Origin: Paenibacillus lutrae
Lineage (GTDB): Bacteria; Bacillota; Bacilli; Paenibacillales; NBRC-103111
NCBI RefSeq assembly: GCF_009757775.1
Contig: NZ_RHLK01000014.1
Location: forward strand, 1 to 64,000
Direction of reading: 5' to 3'
Length of the DNA stretch: 64,000 bases
Shown: positions 7,597-16,181 of the stretch, one piece after another
How positions within the stretch are numbered: the stretch's first letter is position 1
How the letters are laid out: each line of letters opens with the position of its first letter
Notes under the pieces: generated by a model
What the model was told of the DNA's origin: nothing
Database searches by the model: none
What the model saw: the letters and a program-made list of their open reading frames with translations, nothing else
Program-made: the position numbers and the translations under genes

Positions 7597-10014
7597 ATGA
7601 ACACCATCAGCAGGACCGGACTAGCGCTTGTACTGTTTCTAATGATGATTTGCACGACCGTTGCCGCTGCGCCGCCAGCTCCAGAAAGAACGGGGATAGT
7701 GACAGATCCTGCCGGTTTATTGACTTCTAGTCAGGCCAGACAAGTGGAGCAAGAACTTCAAGGCCGGGATTATGAGGTGCTCCTTCTGACAGCCAAAGGG
7801 CTGAATGAACAAGAAGGAGAGCAGCTGGCTAACACGGCTTACGATCAATGGGGATTGTCGGGAAATCAGCTTATGCTGGTCGTTACGACTTCTCCTAACT
7901 ATGTACATCTCGTCTTTGACAATGAACAACTCCAAACCGCAGTCTCGAAAACCAAAGCGAAGAACGCGAAAGGAATTGTTGATCTTAATTTTGTTCCGCT
8001 TGCGGGACAGGGGAGAGTTGCCGAAGGAATTCTGGCCATCAGCAACTATGTGAATGATCTGCCCCGTGTAGCAGGGCCCGGGCTTGGAGGAGCAGCCGTT
8101 TCAAGCGGTATATCCGGCGCGACTCTGACCACAATCGCCGTATCCGTAATTCTGCTGCTCGCTGCCGTACTGCTTGGTATGCGGTACAGGAGAATGGCGC
8201 GGACCCGCAAGCATCTGGAGGAAGCCAAACGCCTGTACGCAGAAGCGCAGCCGGTTCTGAACGGGCTGCTGTTCTCAGACATTTTTCAGGAGCTGGAGAA
8301 AGGTTTTCTTCAGGGGGAGACGCGTAAGCAAGCCGAAGAACTCGAGGCGGCTGTTCTTGCATTTCAGGGCGAATCCGGTAGCTTAGAGGAAAGGCTGCAG
8401 GCGCAGCGGGCTGCTTTCTTCGGTAAGGCAGCCGAAGAGAAGAGCGCCCGCAAGCTCGCGCAGGATGTAGGGGATTATATGAGTCGGCTGGAGCCTTACC
8501 GAACCCGGCTGACGGAGTTTGAGAAACAATCAGCCCAGGTAAGAAGATCAGTTGAGCAGGCTAAGGAACAGTTTGCCGCAGCAAATTCTTTGGTTGAAGC
8601 ATGGGCTGCAAAGACCTCTTACCCTCTATCTGTAATGAAGATGAGAGTACAGGAAGCTCAGGCTGAACTGGAAAAGGCTGACGAATTGGATGAGTTCGAT
8701 TATCTGCAAGCCGGGAGCTCGGCCCAGACCTCGCTGAAGCAGCTGGAGGCAATCCGAATTTCCATAGACGTGCTTGGCAAGCTGGAGGCGGAACATCCCC
8801 GCTACCTCCCCCGCGTTCAATCGCTGGAGGAAGAGCTGAGGAGTATAGCCGCGCGGGAGAGGCTTCTGCTGACGGATGGTGACCCGTATGCCATTCTGCA
8901 GAAAACCAGCAATGCAGTTCCCCAACTTGCCGCACGTCTGCAGGAGGGGGATGCGGAGGAAGCACAGCGCACAGCAGGCCGGATCGAGGAAGGTCTAAGT
9001 TCGGCGCGTGCGCTTGTCGAAGAAATGATTCATAACCGGGATTCTGCTCTAGAAGCCGTGCGTGAACTTGAGGGACTTGTACAGGAGCTGACCGATTTCG
9101 ATCGCGTTTATCGTAACGAATCGGATAAGCTGGGTGCGGACTTCGCGGCCAATCACAGGCACGAGCAGACGGAGAGATATAACAGACTGCTGCAGGCGCA
9201 GGAAGAGATGGTCCGGCTGCTGTCAGAGGTCCGGTCGGAAGTCGCCGCGGACGTTCAGGAATATAGACGGGCAGCCGAACAGAGCGGGAAGGCACTCCAG
9301 CTTGCTGCGGAAATCAGGCAGTTAAGACAGCTCATTCTGGGCTACTACGATAGCTTGAACCAGCGGGTCCGCTCAGTACAATCCCATCTGCAGCAGGTTC
9401 AGGAGCGGTTTTATCAAGCGTCCTCAAGCTTCGGTCAGCTGGGAGTGAACCGGACGGAATTGGCAGGGATGATAACGGACGGCATCCGAAGCACGGAAGA
9501 CCTCCAGCGGCAAATGGAAGGCTCCGGCCTTGATGTAGACCGGTTGGAGGAACAATTGCAGAGATCCGCTGCAGACAGCTTGCGTGTTGCAGAGCAGGTG
9601 CAGCAGTTGGTCCAGGAGAAAGAAGAGGCTGTCCGCCATCTGAGGAAGTTTGAAGAAGAGTACCGCAGCAGGCACGCGCGCTATAGCCGCAGCATCAGCC
9701 TTTCCCGGTACTCCTCCGGCTATGGAACGCTGGCGGAGGAGAGCGAGCGCCTGATCGCGCAGGGCCTCTTCGTGGAAGCGATGGGGCAAATCGCGGCTGG
9801 CGAGCAGATCTTGGCGCAGATGGATCGCGATTATCAGCGTCATGTGTCCGCGGAGCGTGCGCGCAGGAACGGTCCCGGAGGACCGGGAGGCGGAGGCCGG
9901 TCTTCCGGCAGTTCTGGCTGGGGCGGGCAAGGAGGGCGCTCCTCCGGTAGTTCCGGCTGGGGCGGCGGGCGCTCTGGGGGCGGAGGAAGATCCTCGGGCT
10001 CGTCCAAGTGGTAG
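7597..10014 (+). CDS. TPM-domain (YgcG-like) membrane protein with coiled coil
   Basis: An 805-residue protein. Residues 1-25 form a signal peptide. Residues about 32-150 match the TPM_phosphatase (Psb32/TLP18.3) domain, with GIVTDPAGLL and DQWGLSGNQ. A single membrane segment lies at about 172-194, followed by some 550 residues of highly charged, Glu/Gln/Arg-rich coiled coil. The C-terminus is low complexity with repeated GGRSSGSSGWGG, common in this family. The TPM domain should lie outside the cell and the coiled coil inside. The family is linked to envelope maintenance in bacteria and to photosystem repair in plants, but no substrate can be assigned here. The start is set by AAGGGGGA seven bases upstream. 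Confidence 0.8.
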   Translation: MNTISRTGLALVLFLMMICTTVAAAPPAPERTGIVTDPAGLLTSSQARQVEQELQGRDYEVLLLTAKGLNEQEGEQLANTAYDQWGLSGNQLMLVVTTSPNYVHLVFDNEQLQTAVSKTKAKNAKGIVDLNFVPLAGQGRVAEGILAISNYVNDLPRVAGPGLGGAAVSSGISGATLTTIAVSVILLLAAVLLGMRYRRMARTRKHLEEAKRLYAEAQPVLNGLLFSDIFQELEKGFLQGETRKQAEELEAAVLAFQGESGSLEERLQAQRAAFFGKAAEEKSARKLAQDVGDYMSRLEPYRTRLTEFEKQSAQVRRSVEQAKEQFAAANSLVEAWAAKTSYPLSVMKMRVQEAQAELEKADELDEFDYLQAGSSAQTSLKQLEAIRISIDVLGKLEAEHPRYLPRVQSLEEELRSIAARERLLLTDGDPYAILQKTSNAVPQLAARLQEGDAEEAQRTAGRIEEGLSSARALVEEMIHNRDSALEAVRELEGLVQELTDFDRVYRNESDKLGADFAANHRHEQTERYNRLLQAQEEMVRLLSEVRSEVAADVQEYRRAAEQSGKALQLAAEIRQLRQLILGYYDSLNQRVRSVQSHLQQVQERFYQASSSFGQLGVNRTELAGMITDGIRSTEDLQRQMEGSGLDVDRLEEQLQRSAADSLRVAEQVQQLVQEKEEAVRHLRKFEEEYRSRHARYSRSISLSRYSSGYGTLAEESERLIAQGLFVEAMGQIAAGEQILAQMDRDYQRHVSAERARRNGPGGPGGGGRSSGSSGWGGQGGRSSGSSGWGGGRSGGGGRSSGSSKW

Positions 10015-10118
10015 CAGTTGGTGTGTGAATATGCGAATACATGGATATGGATTGTGAAGGAAATTCTTCAGTGTCCATGATACGCTGTCTGTCGTCTGTA
10101 ACATGAATAAGAAGAACA

Positions 10119-10145
10119 GGCTGGGGGCTTCCCCAGTCTTTTTTA
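10119..10145 (+). terminator. Terminator after the TPM gene
   Basis: CTGGGG-GCTT-CCCCAG followed by a broken T-run (TCTTTTTT). Confidence 0.8.
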
Positions 10146-10214
10146 TGTTTGTCTTCGACATTTGTTGGGAGCCCGCATACATGCGGAGACCTTCCATATG
10201 TTTTTTACAGAAGA

Positions 10215-10243
10215 TTGACAAAAAGAGAAGAAGCGAATATGAT
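10215..10243 (+). promoter_or_regulatory. Sigma-A-type promoter of the YceI gene
   Basis: TTGACA at 10215-10220 and TATGAT at 10238-10243 are separated by exactly 17 bases. This is one of the best promoters in the window. The start codon is about 60 bases further on. Confidence 0.8.
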
Positions 10244-10286
10244 AGTAACATAATAATTTTTAGTAAGTGGTTATTTTTTAGTAAGT
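10243..10286 (+). repeat. Three TAGTAA direct repeats at 18-base spacing
   Basis: TAGTAA begins at 10243, 10261 and 10279. The last two copies extend to TTTTTAGTAAGT-type 12-base matches. The first overlaps the end of the -10 element and the others cover the predicted transcription start, so they could be a repressor array. The regulator is unknown. Confidence 0.5.
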
Positions 10287-10308
10287 TAATTACAAGGGGG
10301 AAATTCAC

Positions 10309-10842
10309 ATGACAAATTCCAAATGGATCGTAGATTCTACACACAGCAGCCTGGACTTCACGGTTAAGCATATGATGATCGCCAAAGTAAAAGGTAATTT
10401 TGCGTCTTTCGAAGCACAAATCGATGCAGATCCTTCCGATCTTACGACGGCCTCCGTTTATGTTTCGGTTGACCTCAACAGCGTGGACAGCCGCAATGCC
10501 GACCGTGACAACCACCTGCGTTCCGCCGATTTTTTTGACGTAGAGAAGAATCCCGAGATGACCTTCCGGTCTACCCGAATTGTAAAAACCGGCGATGATG
10601 AGTATAAAGTAACAGGAGATTTCACGCTGCATGGCGTTACACGTCCCGAAACGTTCGATGTTACCTTCGAGGGAGCAGGGAAAGATCCATGGGGCAATGA
10701 GAAAGTAGGCTTCAGCGGCAAAGGAAGTATTAAACGCAGCGATTATGGTCTCACTTACAATGCTGCACTGGAAACAGGCGGGATGCTGATCGGGGATGAA
10801 ATTAAAATTTCAATCGATCTGGAAGCTTCCAAACAAGCTTAA
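10309..10842 (+). CDS. YceI-family lipocalin-like protein
   Basis: A 177-residue YceI-domain protein of usual length. It opens with WIVDSTHSSLDFTVKH and carries the family pattern RDNHLRSADFFD and FTLHGVTRP. YceI proteins fold as an extended lipocalin-like barrel and bind long isoprenoid or lipid-like molecules; several are stress-induced. There is no signal peptide, so this copy is cytoplasmic, as is common in Firmicutes. AAGGGGG is eight bases before ATG. It is a single-gene unit with its own strong promoter and terminator. The repeats between promoter and start suggest tight control. The ligand is unknown. Confidence 0.88.
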   Translation: MTNSKWIVDSTHSSLDFTVKHMMIAKVKGNFASFEAQIDADPSDLTTASVYVSVDLNSVDSRNADRDNHLRSADFFDVEKNPEMTFRSTRIVKTGDDEYKVTGDFTLHGVTRPETFDVTFEGAGKDPWGNEKVGFSGKGSIKRSDYGLTYNAALETGGMLIGDEIKISIDLEASKQA

Positions 10843-10901
10843 GGTTAGGAGCAGCTAGTGGAGTCCCGGCAATAAATCAACAGAATCACATTCTTCCCAT
10901 A

Positions 10902-10932
10902 GGCAGCAGGACATAGGTTCTGCTGTCTTTTT
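10902..10932 (+). terminator. Terminator of the YceI gene
   Basis: GCAGCAG and CTGCTGTC arms around a 10-base loop, followed by TCTTTTT. Confidence 0.7.
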
Positions 10933-11083
10933 CTGCATGTAACACATGGAACCTGTAGATTTATTCAGCAAGCTGACAAATGGATAAAGATTTAAGGGGA
11001 GACGATCTCAAGAGAGGCCGGATGAAACGTATCACCTTCGCTCCCGTATAGTACGTCCAAATGCTCGAAAGGAGGTATGACGT

Positions 11084-11263
11084 ATGCTGCGCAAATTATT
11101 GGGTAAACTTCTCGGCCAAGACAAACACAGCAGTTCGCATTACCGTCCTAAACACAGCAGTGACGATTATCGGAAGCATGGCAAGCAGAAATATGGCAAT
11201 CATAACAACTACGGCCACAACCATTACAAGAAAAAACGTTCTTCAAGTTCGTACAGCAGTTAG
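11084..11263 (+). CDS. Small basic His/Lys/Ser-rich protein
   Basis: A 59-codon gene starting MLRKLLGKLLGQDKHSSSHY. AAAGGAGGT lies seven bases before ATG, a near-ideal ribosome site, which is the main reason to call it. The N-terminus could form a short amphipathic helix; the remainder is hydrophilic, rich in His, Lys, Tyr, Asn and Ser, and ends SSSSYSS. It resembles no family I can name. Its stop codon overlaps that of the convergent kinase gene by 4 bases, so the two transcripts are antisense at their 3' ends. The Ser-rich tail could be a kinase substrate, but only the position suggests this. Confidence 0.65.
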   Translation: MLRKLLGKLLGQDKHSSSHYRPKHSSDDYRKHGKQKYGNHNNYGHNHYKKKRSSSSYSS

Positions 11264-12192
11264 TCTGCTGCAGGAAGCAGAGGCAGAATGTCATCCACAC
11301 AAGTACAGATTTCTTCTGCATTCAGAAAAGGCTGTTCCGTCATTAACAACCGGCGGAGCAGCTTTTTTGTTGCCGGGTGAAGCTCCAGCTCATGTCCCCA
11401 TCCCCGGCTCGGGTCCGATTCCGCGATTGCGGCGGAAGAATCCGGTCCCGCATCCTCCATGGCGTAGGTGCTGTAGAGCAGGAAGAGCAGCAGATGGCCG
11501 ATGGCATAGAAATCGCTCGAAACATGCAGCGCGCGCCTAAACTTCTTCTCCGAAGGATCATCGTCCAGGGCATCGAGCTCTTCCCATGCCGGAGGCTCTG
11601 CAAGGAGATCGCCTGAGGCCGGAATCTCCCGGGCCAGCCCGAAGTCGATCAGCTTCACCGTATCTCCGTCCAGCAGCACGTTAGCGATGGAAATATCGCG
11701 GTGGATGATGCCCTCCCCCTGCAGAATTATCACCAGATCCAGCAGCTGACGGATGATGCGCAGAGACTGCGATTCCGTGAACTTCCGCTCATCCCGGAAC
11801 AGCAAGGCGTCCAGACTGCTGCCCGGCATAAATTCCATCGCAAAACAGCGCTGCCCCCGCCAGAGGAACGATTCGTAGACAACAGGGAAAGCGGGATGGC
11901 TAAAACGACGCAGCATGTCCGTTTCCATGCTGTAAATAAGATCGGCGCGGCTGCTGCCGCCCCGCAAAGGCCACACCCGCTTCACTACACAGTCGCGGCC
12001 GTGCTGCAGGTCCTCGGCTAAATACGCTACGCCGTAGCTGCCCGACCCTAGCCAGCGCCCGATCCGGTACCGTCCCGCGATAACCGAGCCCTTCCTGAAC
12101 GGAATGCCGCCCAGAAGGCGCAGAGCGGAGCTTATTTTTTTATGAATGATAGATAAAGCGTGTTTGCGGTAACTCCGGGTTAGGTTGAACAT
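11260..12192 (-). CDS. Hanks-type serine/threonine protein kinase, soluble
   Basis: A 310-residue kinase without membrane or PASTA segments. Visible motifs: Gly-rich loop LGSGSYGVAYLAE (about 48-60), ATP-anchoring Lys in CVVKRVW (K71), catalytic HRDISIANVLL (H164-D166) and metal-binding IDFGLA (D183). The lobes are complete, so it should be active. It resembles the small soluble kinases of Bacillus (YbdM type) more than PrkC. About 40 basic N-terminal residues precede the kinase fold. The ribosome site GGAGG lies about ten bases before ATG. It is transcribed alone and converges on the small basic gene with overlapping stops. Substrates are unknown. Confidence 0.88.
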   Translation of the reverse strand: MFNLTRSYRKHALSIIHKKISSALRLLGGIPFRKGSVIAGRYRIGRWLGSGSYGVAYLAEDLQHGRDCVVKRVWPLRGGSSRADLIYSMETDMLRRFSHPAFPVVYESFLWRGQRCFAMEFMPGSSLDALLFRDERKFTESQSLRIIRQLLDLVIILQGEGIIHRDISIANVLLDGDTVKLIDFGLAREIPASGDLLAEPPAWEELDALDDDPSEKKFRRALHVSSDFYAIGHLLLFLLYSTYAMEDAGPDSSAAIAESDPSRGWGHELELHPATKKLLRRLLMTEQPFLNAEEICTCVDDILPLLPAAD

Positions 12193-12377
12193 CTGTGAGG
12201 TGCCTCCAGTTTCGCGCGCGTCCTCGGATTCTTCAGAGATGAAGGGAGAGGTTATGTCTATAGTAATTCATGGAGATCCCGTTTGTCATACACGGAGTGG
12301 ATACTGGAAGAACAGCCTTTGCAAAGCAGAAGGTTCGGTGGGTTTAAAAGGGTTTTTAGCGAAAGATCCCAGTTAAC

Positions 12378-12407
12378 TTGACAATGCAGCAGATGTCTTT
12401 GTAAAGT
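12378..12407 (+). promoter_or_regulatory. Promoter of the two-component/ABC operon
   Basis: TTGACA (12378-12383), an 18-base spacer and TAAAGT (12402-12407), ending 45 bases before the response-regulator start. Confidence 0.6.
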
Positions 12408-12452
12408 AACGGATATATAATTGGGAAGAAAGTGGAAGGGGGACCGGCGGCA

Positions 12453-13127
12453 ATGAATAAACAAATTCTATACATAGAGGACGATGCCGAGATAGGCAAA
12501 TGGGTGGACGGTCACTTGACGGAGCGGGGCTACGACGTCATCTGGCTCACCTCCGGGGACAAGGCGGCCGATTACTGGGAGCGGAGCGACCTGGTCATTC
12601 TGGATGTCATGCTGCCGGGACTCGACGGCTTCTCCATCGGACAACGGATGAAGAAAACTTATCCCGATACGCCTATCCTGATGCTGTCTGCAAGGACCGC
12701 TATCGACGATAAGCTTCAGGGATTGCAGTTTGCCGATGATTACGTGACTAAGCCGTTCCATCCCGATGAACTCACCGCGCGAGTGGAGGTTCTGCTGCGC
12801 AGAGCGGGCAAGCTGTCGGCCCCTATGATTCAGCTTCATCATTTGAAGGTGTACATGGAGGAGAACCGGATCGTAGATTCGAGAACGGACGAAGAAATCA
12901 TGCTTACCGGCAAGCAGTTTCAGATTTTTATGTACTTTCTGCGGCACCCTAACCAGATTCTGACCAAAGAGCAGCTTTACGAAGGCGTGTGGGGAGAGCC
13001 TTTTATTGATGGAGATAAGTCCCTGATGGTTCACATCCGCTACCTTCGGGAGAAAATCGAGCGTGATCCCGGTCAGCCGGAGATCGTGGAGACCATCCGC
13101 GGCATCGGCTACCGGGTGAAATTATGA
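12453..13127 (+). CDS. OmpR/PhoB-family response regulator
   Basis: A 224-residue regulator. The receiver domain (about 1-115) contains YIEDD, phospho-acceptor D51 in LVILDVMLPG, and the Lys of YVTKPF. The C-terminal winged helix (about 125-222) includes LTGKQFQIF and RGIGYRVKL. A GTG at 12432 is in frame, but ATG 12453 gives the usual N-terminus and follows AAGGGGGA. The loop before ADDY (GLQFADDY) is one residue shorter than usual. The gene overlaps the histidine kinase by four bases (ATGA), and three ABC-transporter genes follow, so it probably controls them in response to envelope-active antimicrobials. Confidence 0.9.
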   Translation: MNKQILYIEDDAEIGKWVDGHLTERGYDVIWLTSGDKAADYWERSDLVILDVMLPGLDGFSIGQRMKKTYPDTPILMLSARTAIDDKLQGLQFADDYVTKPFHPDELTARVEVLLRRAGKLSAPMIQLHHLKVYMEENRIVDSRTDEEIMLTGKQFQIFMYFLRHPNQILTKEQLYEGVWGEPFIDGDKSLMVHIRYLREKIERDPGQPEIVETIRGIGYRVKL

Positions 13128-14497
13128 AGATGAAATGGCGTCACTCCCTGCTCGTCAAATATCTGGCGATCGTCATTCTGGCGATGCTGATTTGGCCCTT
13201 TATTTTTCCGCTTGCGGCACTTGTGTATTACGTGCCCGAGACATTGAACCGGGATCAGTCGCAAGAGCCGAATCCTTATGCTCACGGTGACAGAATCGAA
13301 GAGTGGTGGCACAAGGAGGCGCAGAAGTTAAGCGGGGCAACCCCGGAAGTTCTGGATCAGGAGCTTCGCACCTACAAAGAAAAGCTTCCGAAAGCGGATT
13401 TTTTCTGGGTGGATGGTGCGAGTTCATCACGTCTTGCTCTGCCGGAGCGCACGGATCTTCCGAAGCAGTGGTCTTTTGACGACGGCATAGCGTTTATGAA
13501 AAAAAGTTATGAAAAAGATCCCTTCACCGTAGTCGCGTTTATCGGACAGGACCCGGAGCAGGGCTTTATGGTGATTCAAATTCCGCGGGCGCTTATGAAA
13601 TCTGAAGATCCGTTTTATTCACAGAAATATGTCATAGTCATTATTCTTGCGATCTTTCTCTTGTTTCTCTTTGTCTCATGGCTGTTCTTTTATAAAATAC
13701 GCAGGCGCCTGGTCCGCCTGGAAGAGGCGATGGCGCTGCCGGAAGGCAAAGATATCCCGCACTCCATTACCATCCGCAAAATGGATGAAATCGGCCAGCT
13801 GGAGCAGGCGTTCAACCGGATGATCGAGGAGCTGACGACCAGCCGCCAGCGGGAGCGCGAAGAGGAGGGGCTGCGTAAGCAGCTCATCGCTAACCTGTCG
13901 CATGATCTGCGGACCCCGCTGACCATTATCCGCAGCCATGCTTACACGCTGGACAAAGAGCCTCTGTCGGAGCAGGGACGTGCTTCCCTGGCGCTGATCG
14001 GCACCAAATCCGACGATTTGAACCGGCTGATCGACAATCTGCTCTCTTACACGCTGCTTTCCGCGCGCAAATACCCGCTTACGCCGGTGAAGACGGATAT
14101 GATCCGGCTTATGAGGACTTCTGCAGCCGGCTGGTATCCGGTTCTGGAAGAGGAAGGGTTCGAGGTCGATGTGCAGCTGCCGGAAGAGCCGCTGTATTGG
14201 AACATCGATCCCCGGTGGTTTAACCGGATTCTGGACAATATCTTCCAGAACGTCCTGCGCCATGCCAAGTCGGGCAGCTATGTTTGTCTGCGCACCGAAG
14301 TGAAGGAAGGGCGCACCGCGCTCGTTATCCAGGACCGCGGCCCGGGTATGCGTACTCCTTCGTCCGGGAAGGGAGCGGGGATCGGCCTGACCATCGTGGC
14401 CATGATGGTTAAAGAAATGCGCCTGGAATGGGATATCGTCAGTACCCCGCAGGGCACGAAAGTCTATATAACAGGCACGGATTTAAACGAAATTTAA
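13124..14497 (+). CDS. Sensor histidine kinase with HAMP domain
   Basis: A 457-residue sensor kinase. TM1 (about 12-32), an extracellular domain of about 130 residues, TM2 (about 168-190), HAMP, HisKA with LSHDLRTPLT (H260), and HATPase with DNIFQNVLRHA, DRGPGM and GAGIGLTIV. The true extracellular domain separates it from the intramembrane-sensing BceS type that lacks one. It partners the preceding response regulator through the ATGA overlap. The ligand is unknown; the downstream LanFEG-like transporter points to a peptide antibiotic or envelope damage. Confidence 0.9.
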   Translation: MKMKWRHSLLVKYLAIVILAMLIWPFIFPLAALVYYVPETLNRDQSQEPNPYAHGDRIEEWWHKEAQKLSGATPEVLDQELRTYKEKLPKADFFWVDGASSSRLALPERTDLPKQWSFDDGIAFMKKSYEKDPFTVVAFIGQDPEQGFMVIQIPRALMKSEDPFYSQKYVIVIILAIFLLFLFVSWLFFYKIRRRLVRLEEAMALPEGKDIPHSITIRKMDEIGQLEQAFNRMIEELTTSRQREREEEGLRKQLIANLSHDLRTPLTIIRSHAYTLDKEPLSEQGRASLALIGTKSDDLNRLIDNLLSYTLLSARKYPLTPVKTDMIRLMRTSAAGWYPVLEEEGFEVDVQLPEEPLYWNIDPRWFNRILDNIFQNVLRHAKSGSYVCLRTEVKEGRTALVIQDRGPGMRTPSSGKGAGIGLTIVAMMVKEMRLEWDIVSTPQGTKVYITGTDLNEI

Positions 14498-14558
14498 CCA
14501 ACAGGAACCTTTCGTTTTAACCTTCACCCTTTAGGATAAAAGGCGGGGTGATGGTGAC

Positions 14559-15473
14559 ATGAATGACATGGTCATACAGACTTATGGATTATCCAAACAT
14601 TATAAAGCGAGAAAAGCGGTCGATAACGTCAATCTCCAAATCCGCAAAGGAGATATTTACGGTTTTCTGGGACCGAACGGAGCCGGTAAAACCACAACAA
14701 TCCGGATGCTGCTCGGATTGATCCGGCCTACAAAAGGAACCGTTCACCTGTTCGGCAAAGATCTGCGTAAAGACAAGCTGCCGATCCTTCGCAGGGTCGG
14801 GTCGCTGGTCGAGTACCCGTCCTACTACGGGCATCTGACCGCTTATGAGAATCTGGAAGCGATCCGCCGCATCCTGAATGTGCCGAAATCACGGATCGAT
14901 GAAGTTCTCGCTATCGTGAGGCTTACGAAGGAGGCGGGGCGGGCCGTAAAGGGATACTCCCTGGGCATGAAGCAGCGGCTCGGCATTGCGGCTTCCCTGC
15001 TCGGGAATCCTGATCTGCTCATCCTCGATGAGCCGACGAACGGTCTCGATCCCGCAGGTATTCTCGAAATGCGGGAGCTGATCAAGAGCATGCCGGTCCA
15101 GTACGGCGTCACCGTTCTGGTATCCAGCCATCTGCTGAGCGAGGTGGACCAGATGGCCAGCCGGGTCGGGATCATCCGTGGAGGCTCGATGATCTTCGAA
15201 GACTCCATCGATGCCCTGAGGCTGCGGGCCGGAGGGCAGATCCGCATCGCCGTAAGCGACCCTCAGCAGGCGGTCCGCATTGCCGCCTCCGCAGGCTGCT
15301 TCGCGGCGCAGCAGGACTCCTCGCTGCTGCTGGAGCAGGCGCCGGACGAGAAGATCGCTCATATCGTTGCGGGGCTCGTAGAGGCAGGCCACTCCGTCTA
15401 CCGGGTAGAGGAGAAGAAGAAATCGCTTGAAGATGTATTCCTCGATTTGGTGGGGGAGGCGAGCAGTTTATGA
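14559..15473 (+). CDS. ABC transporter ATP-binding protein (LanF/BcrA-like)
   Basis: A 304-residue ATPase with Walker A GPNGAGKTTT (about 40-49), signature YSLGMKQRLG and Walker B LLILDEPTNGLDP. The ABC domain spans about 6-225, followed by the C-terminal tail of about 80 residues found in BcrA and LanF proteins. Start ATG is nine bases after GGGGTG. The gene overlaps the first permease by four bases (ATGA). Two dissimilar permeases follow, the LanFEG arrangement used for self-protection against lantibiotics, or bacitracin resistance. No peptide precursor or biosynthesis gene is nearby, so a detoxification role is more likely than producer immunity. Confidence 0.9.
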   Translation: MNDMVIQTYGLSKHYKARKAVDNVNLQIRKGDIYGFLGPNGAGKTTTIRMLLGLIRPTKGTVHLFGKDLRKDKLPILRRVGSLVEYPSYYGHLTAYENLEAIRRILNVPKSRIDEVLAIVRLTKEAGRAVKGYSLGMKQRLGIAASLLGNPDLLILDEPTNGLDPAGILEMRELIKSMPVQYGVTVLVSSHLLSEVDQMASRVGIIRGGSMIFEDSIDALRLRAGGQIRIAVSDPQQAVRIAASAGCFAAQQDSSLLLEQAPDEKIAHIVAGLVEAGHSVYRVEEKKKSLEDVFLDLVGEASSL

Positions 15474-16180
15474 CCGCCAAAGTGCTGGCCGCGGATTTTA
15501 TCAAGATCCGGCGGACCCTGGTCTGGTTCCTGGTGTTTCTCGGCCCGATCGGCGCTGTAGGCTTGCAGGCCGTGAACTTCTTCCTCCGCTATGATTACCT
15601 GACCAAAGAGTATGGGGCAGACCTGTGGGGAGGCGTGCTGTCCAATGTGCAGTTTATGGCAGCCCCTGCGCTGCTGCTCGGAATGACGCTGCTTACTTCG
15701 ATGATTGCAGGCTACGAGCATCAGACGAATGCATGGAAGCAGCTCCTGGCCCTGCCGGTCTCGAGGTTCAGTGTGTTTGCCGCGAAGCTGCTGCTGATTG
15801 CCATTCTGCTCGTGGTGTCCTGCCTTGTGCTGGCCGTATGCACGATTCTTCTGGGAGGCGCGCTGAACTACGGCTGGAATTTCCCTGTGGCGGATTTGCT
15901 GCGCATCAGTTTCTTCCCGCTGCTTGCCGGAGCGCCGATTCTTACGCTGCAGCTGTGGCTTGCCATTACTGTTAAAAATCAGGCTATTCCGCTTACCGTA
16001 GGCATTCTGGGAACCGTACTCAGCTTGTTCGGTGCCAATGCACCGGACTGGTTCTTCTGGAAGTGGCCTTTGCTGCTCACGCAGGCAGGCCCGCAGCAGG
16101 CCGTATGGATGGGACTGGCGCTCGGTGCCGTCGTATTTTTTGCAGGCCTTACCCAATTCACCAGACAGGATGTGAACTGA
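15470..16180 (+). CDS. ABC-2 permease, LanE/MutE-like
   Basis: A 236-residue permease with about six membrane segments. It opens with a short cytoplasmic helix (DFIKIRRTL) and contains YEHQTNAWKQLLALPVSR, the coupling region typical of lantibiotic-immunity permeases. The same motif occurs in the next gene. Start overlaps the ATPase stop; the next ATG follows after one base. It is predicted to pair with the second permease and the ATPase. Confidence 0.85.
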   Translation: MTAKVLAADFIKIRRTLVWFLVFLGPIGAVGLQAVNFFLRYDYLTKEYGADLWGGVLSNVQFMAAPALLLGMTLLTSMIAGYEHQTNAWKQLLALPVSRFSVFAAKLLLIAILLVVSCLVLAVCTILLGGALNYGWNFPVADLLRISFFPLLAGAPILTLQLWLAITVKNQAIPLTVGILGTVLSLFGANAPDWFFWKWPLLLTQAGPQQAVWMGLALGAVVFFAGLTQFTRQDVN

Positions 16181-16181
16181 G

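Noticed and set aside
9424-10632. 402-codon minus-strand frame across the TPM end and YceI gene
   Set aside because: Crosses two genes, a terminator and a promoter; no family resemblance.
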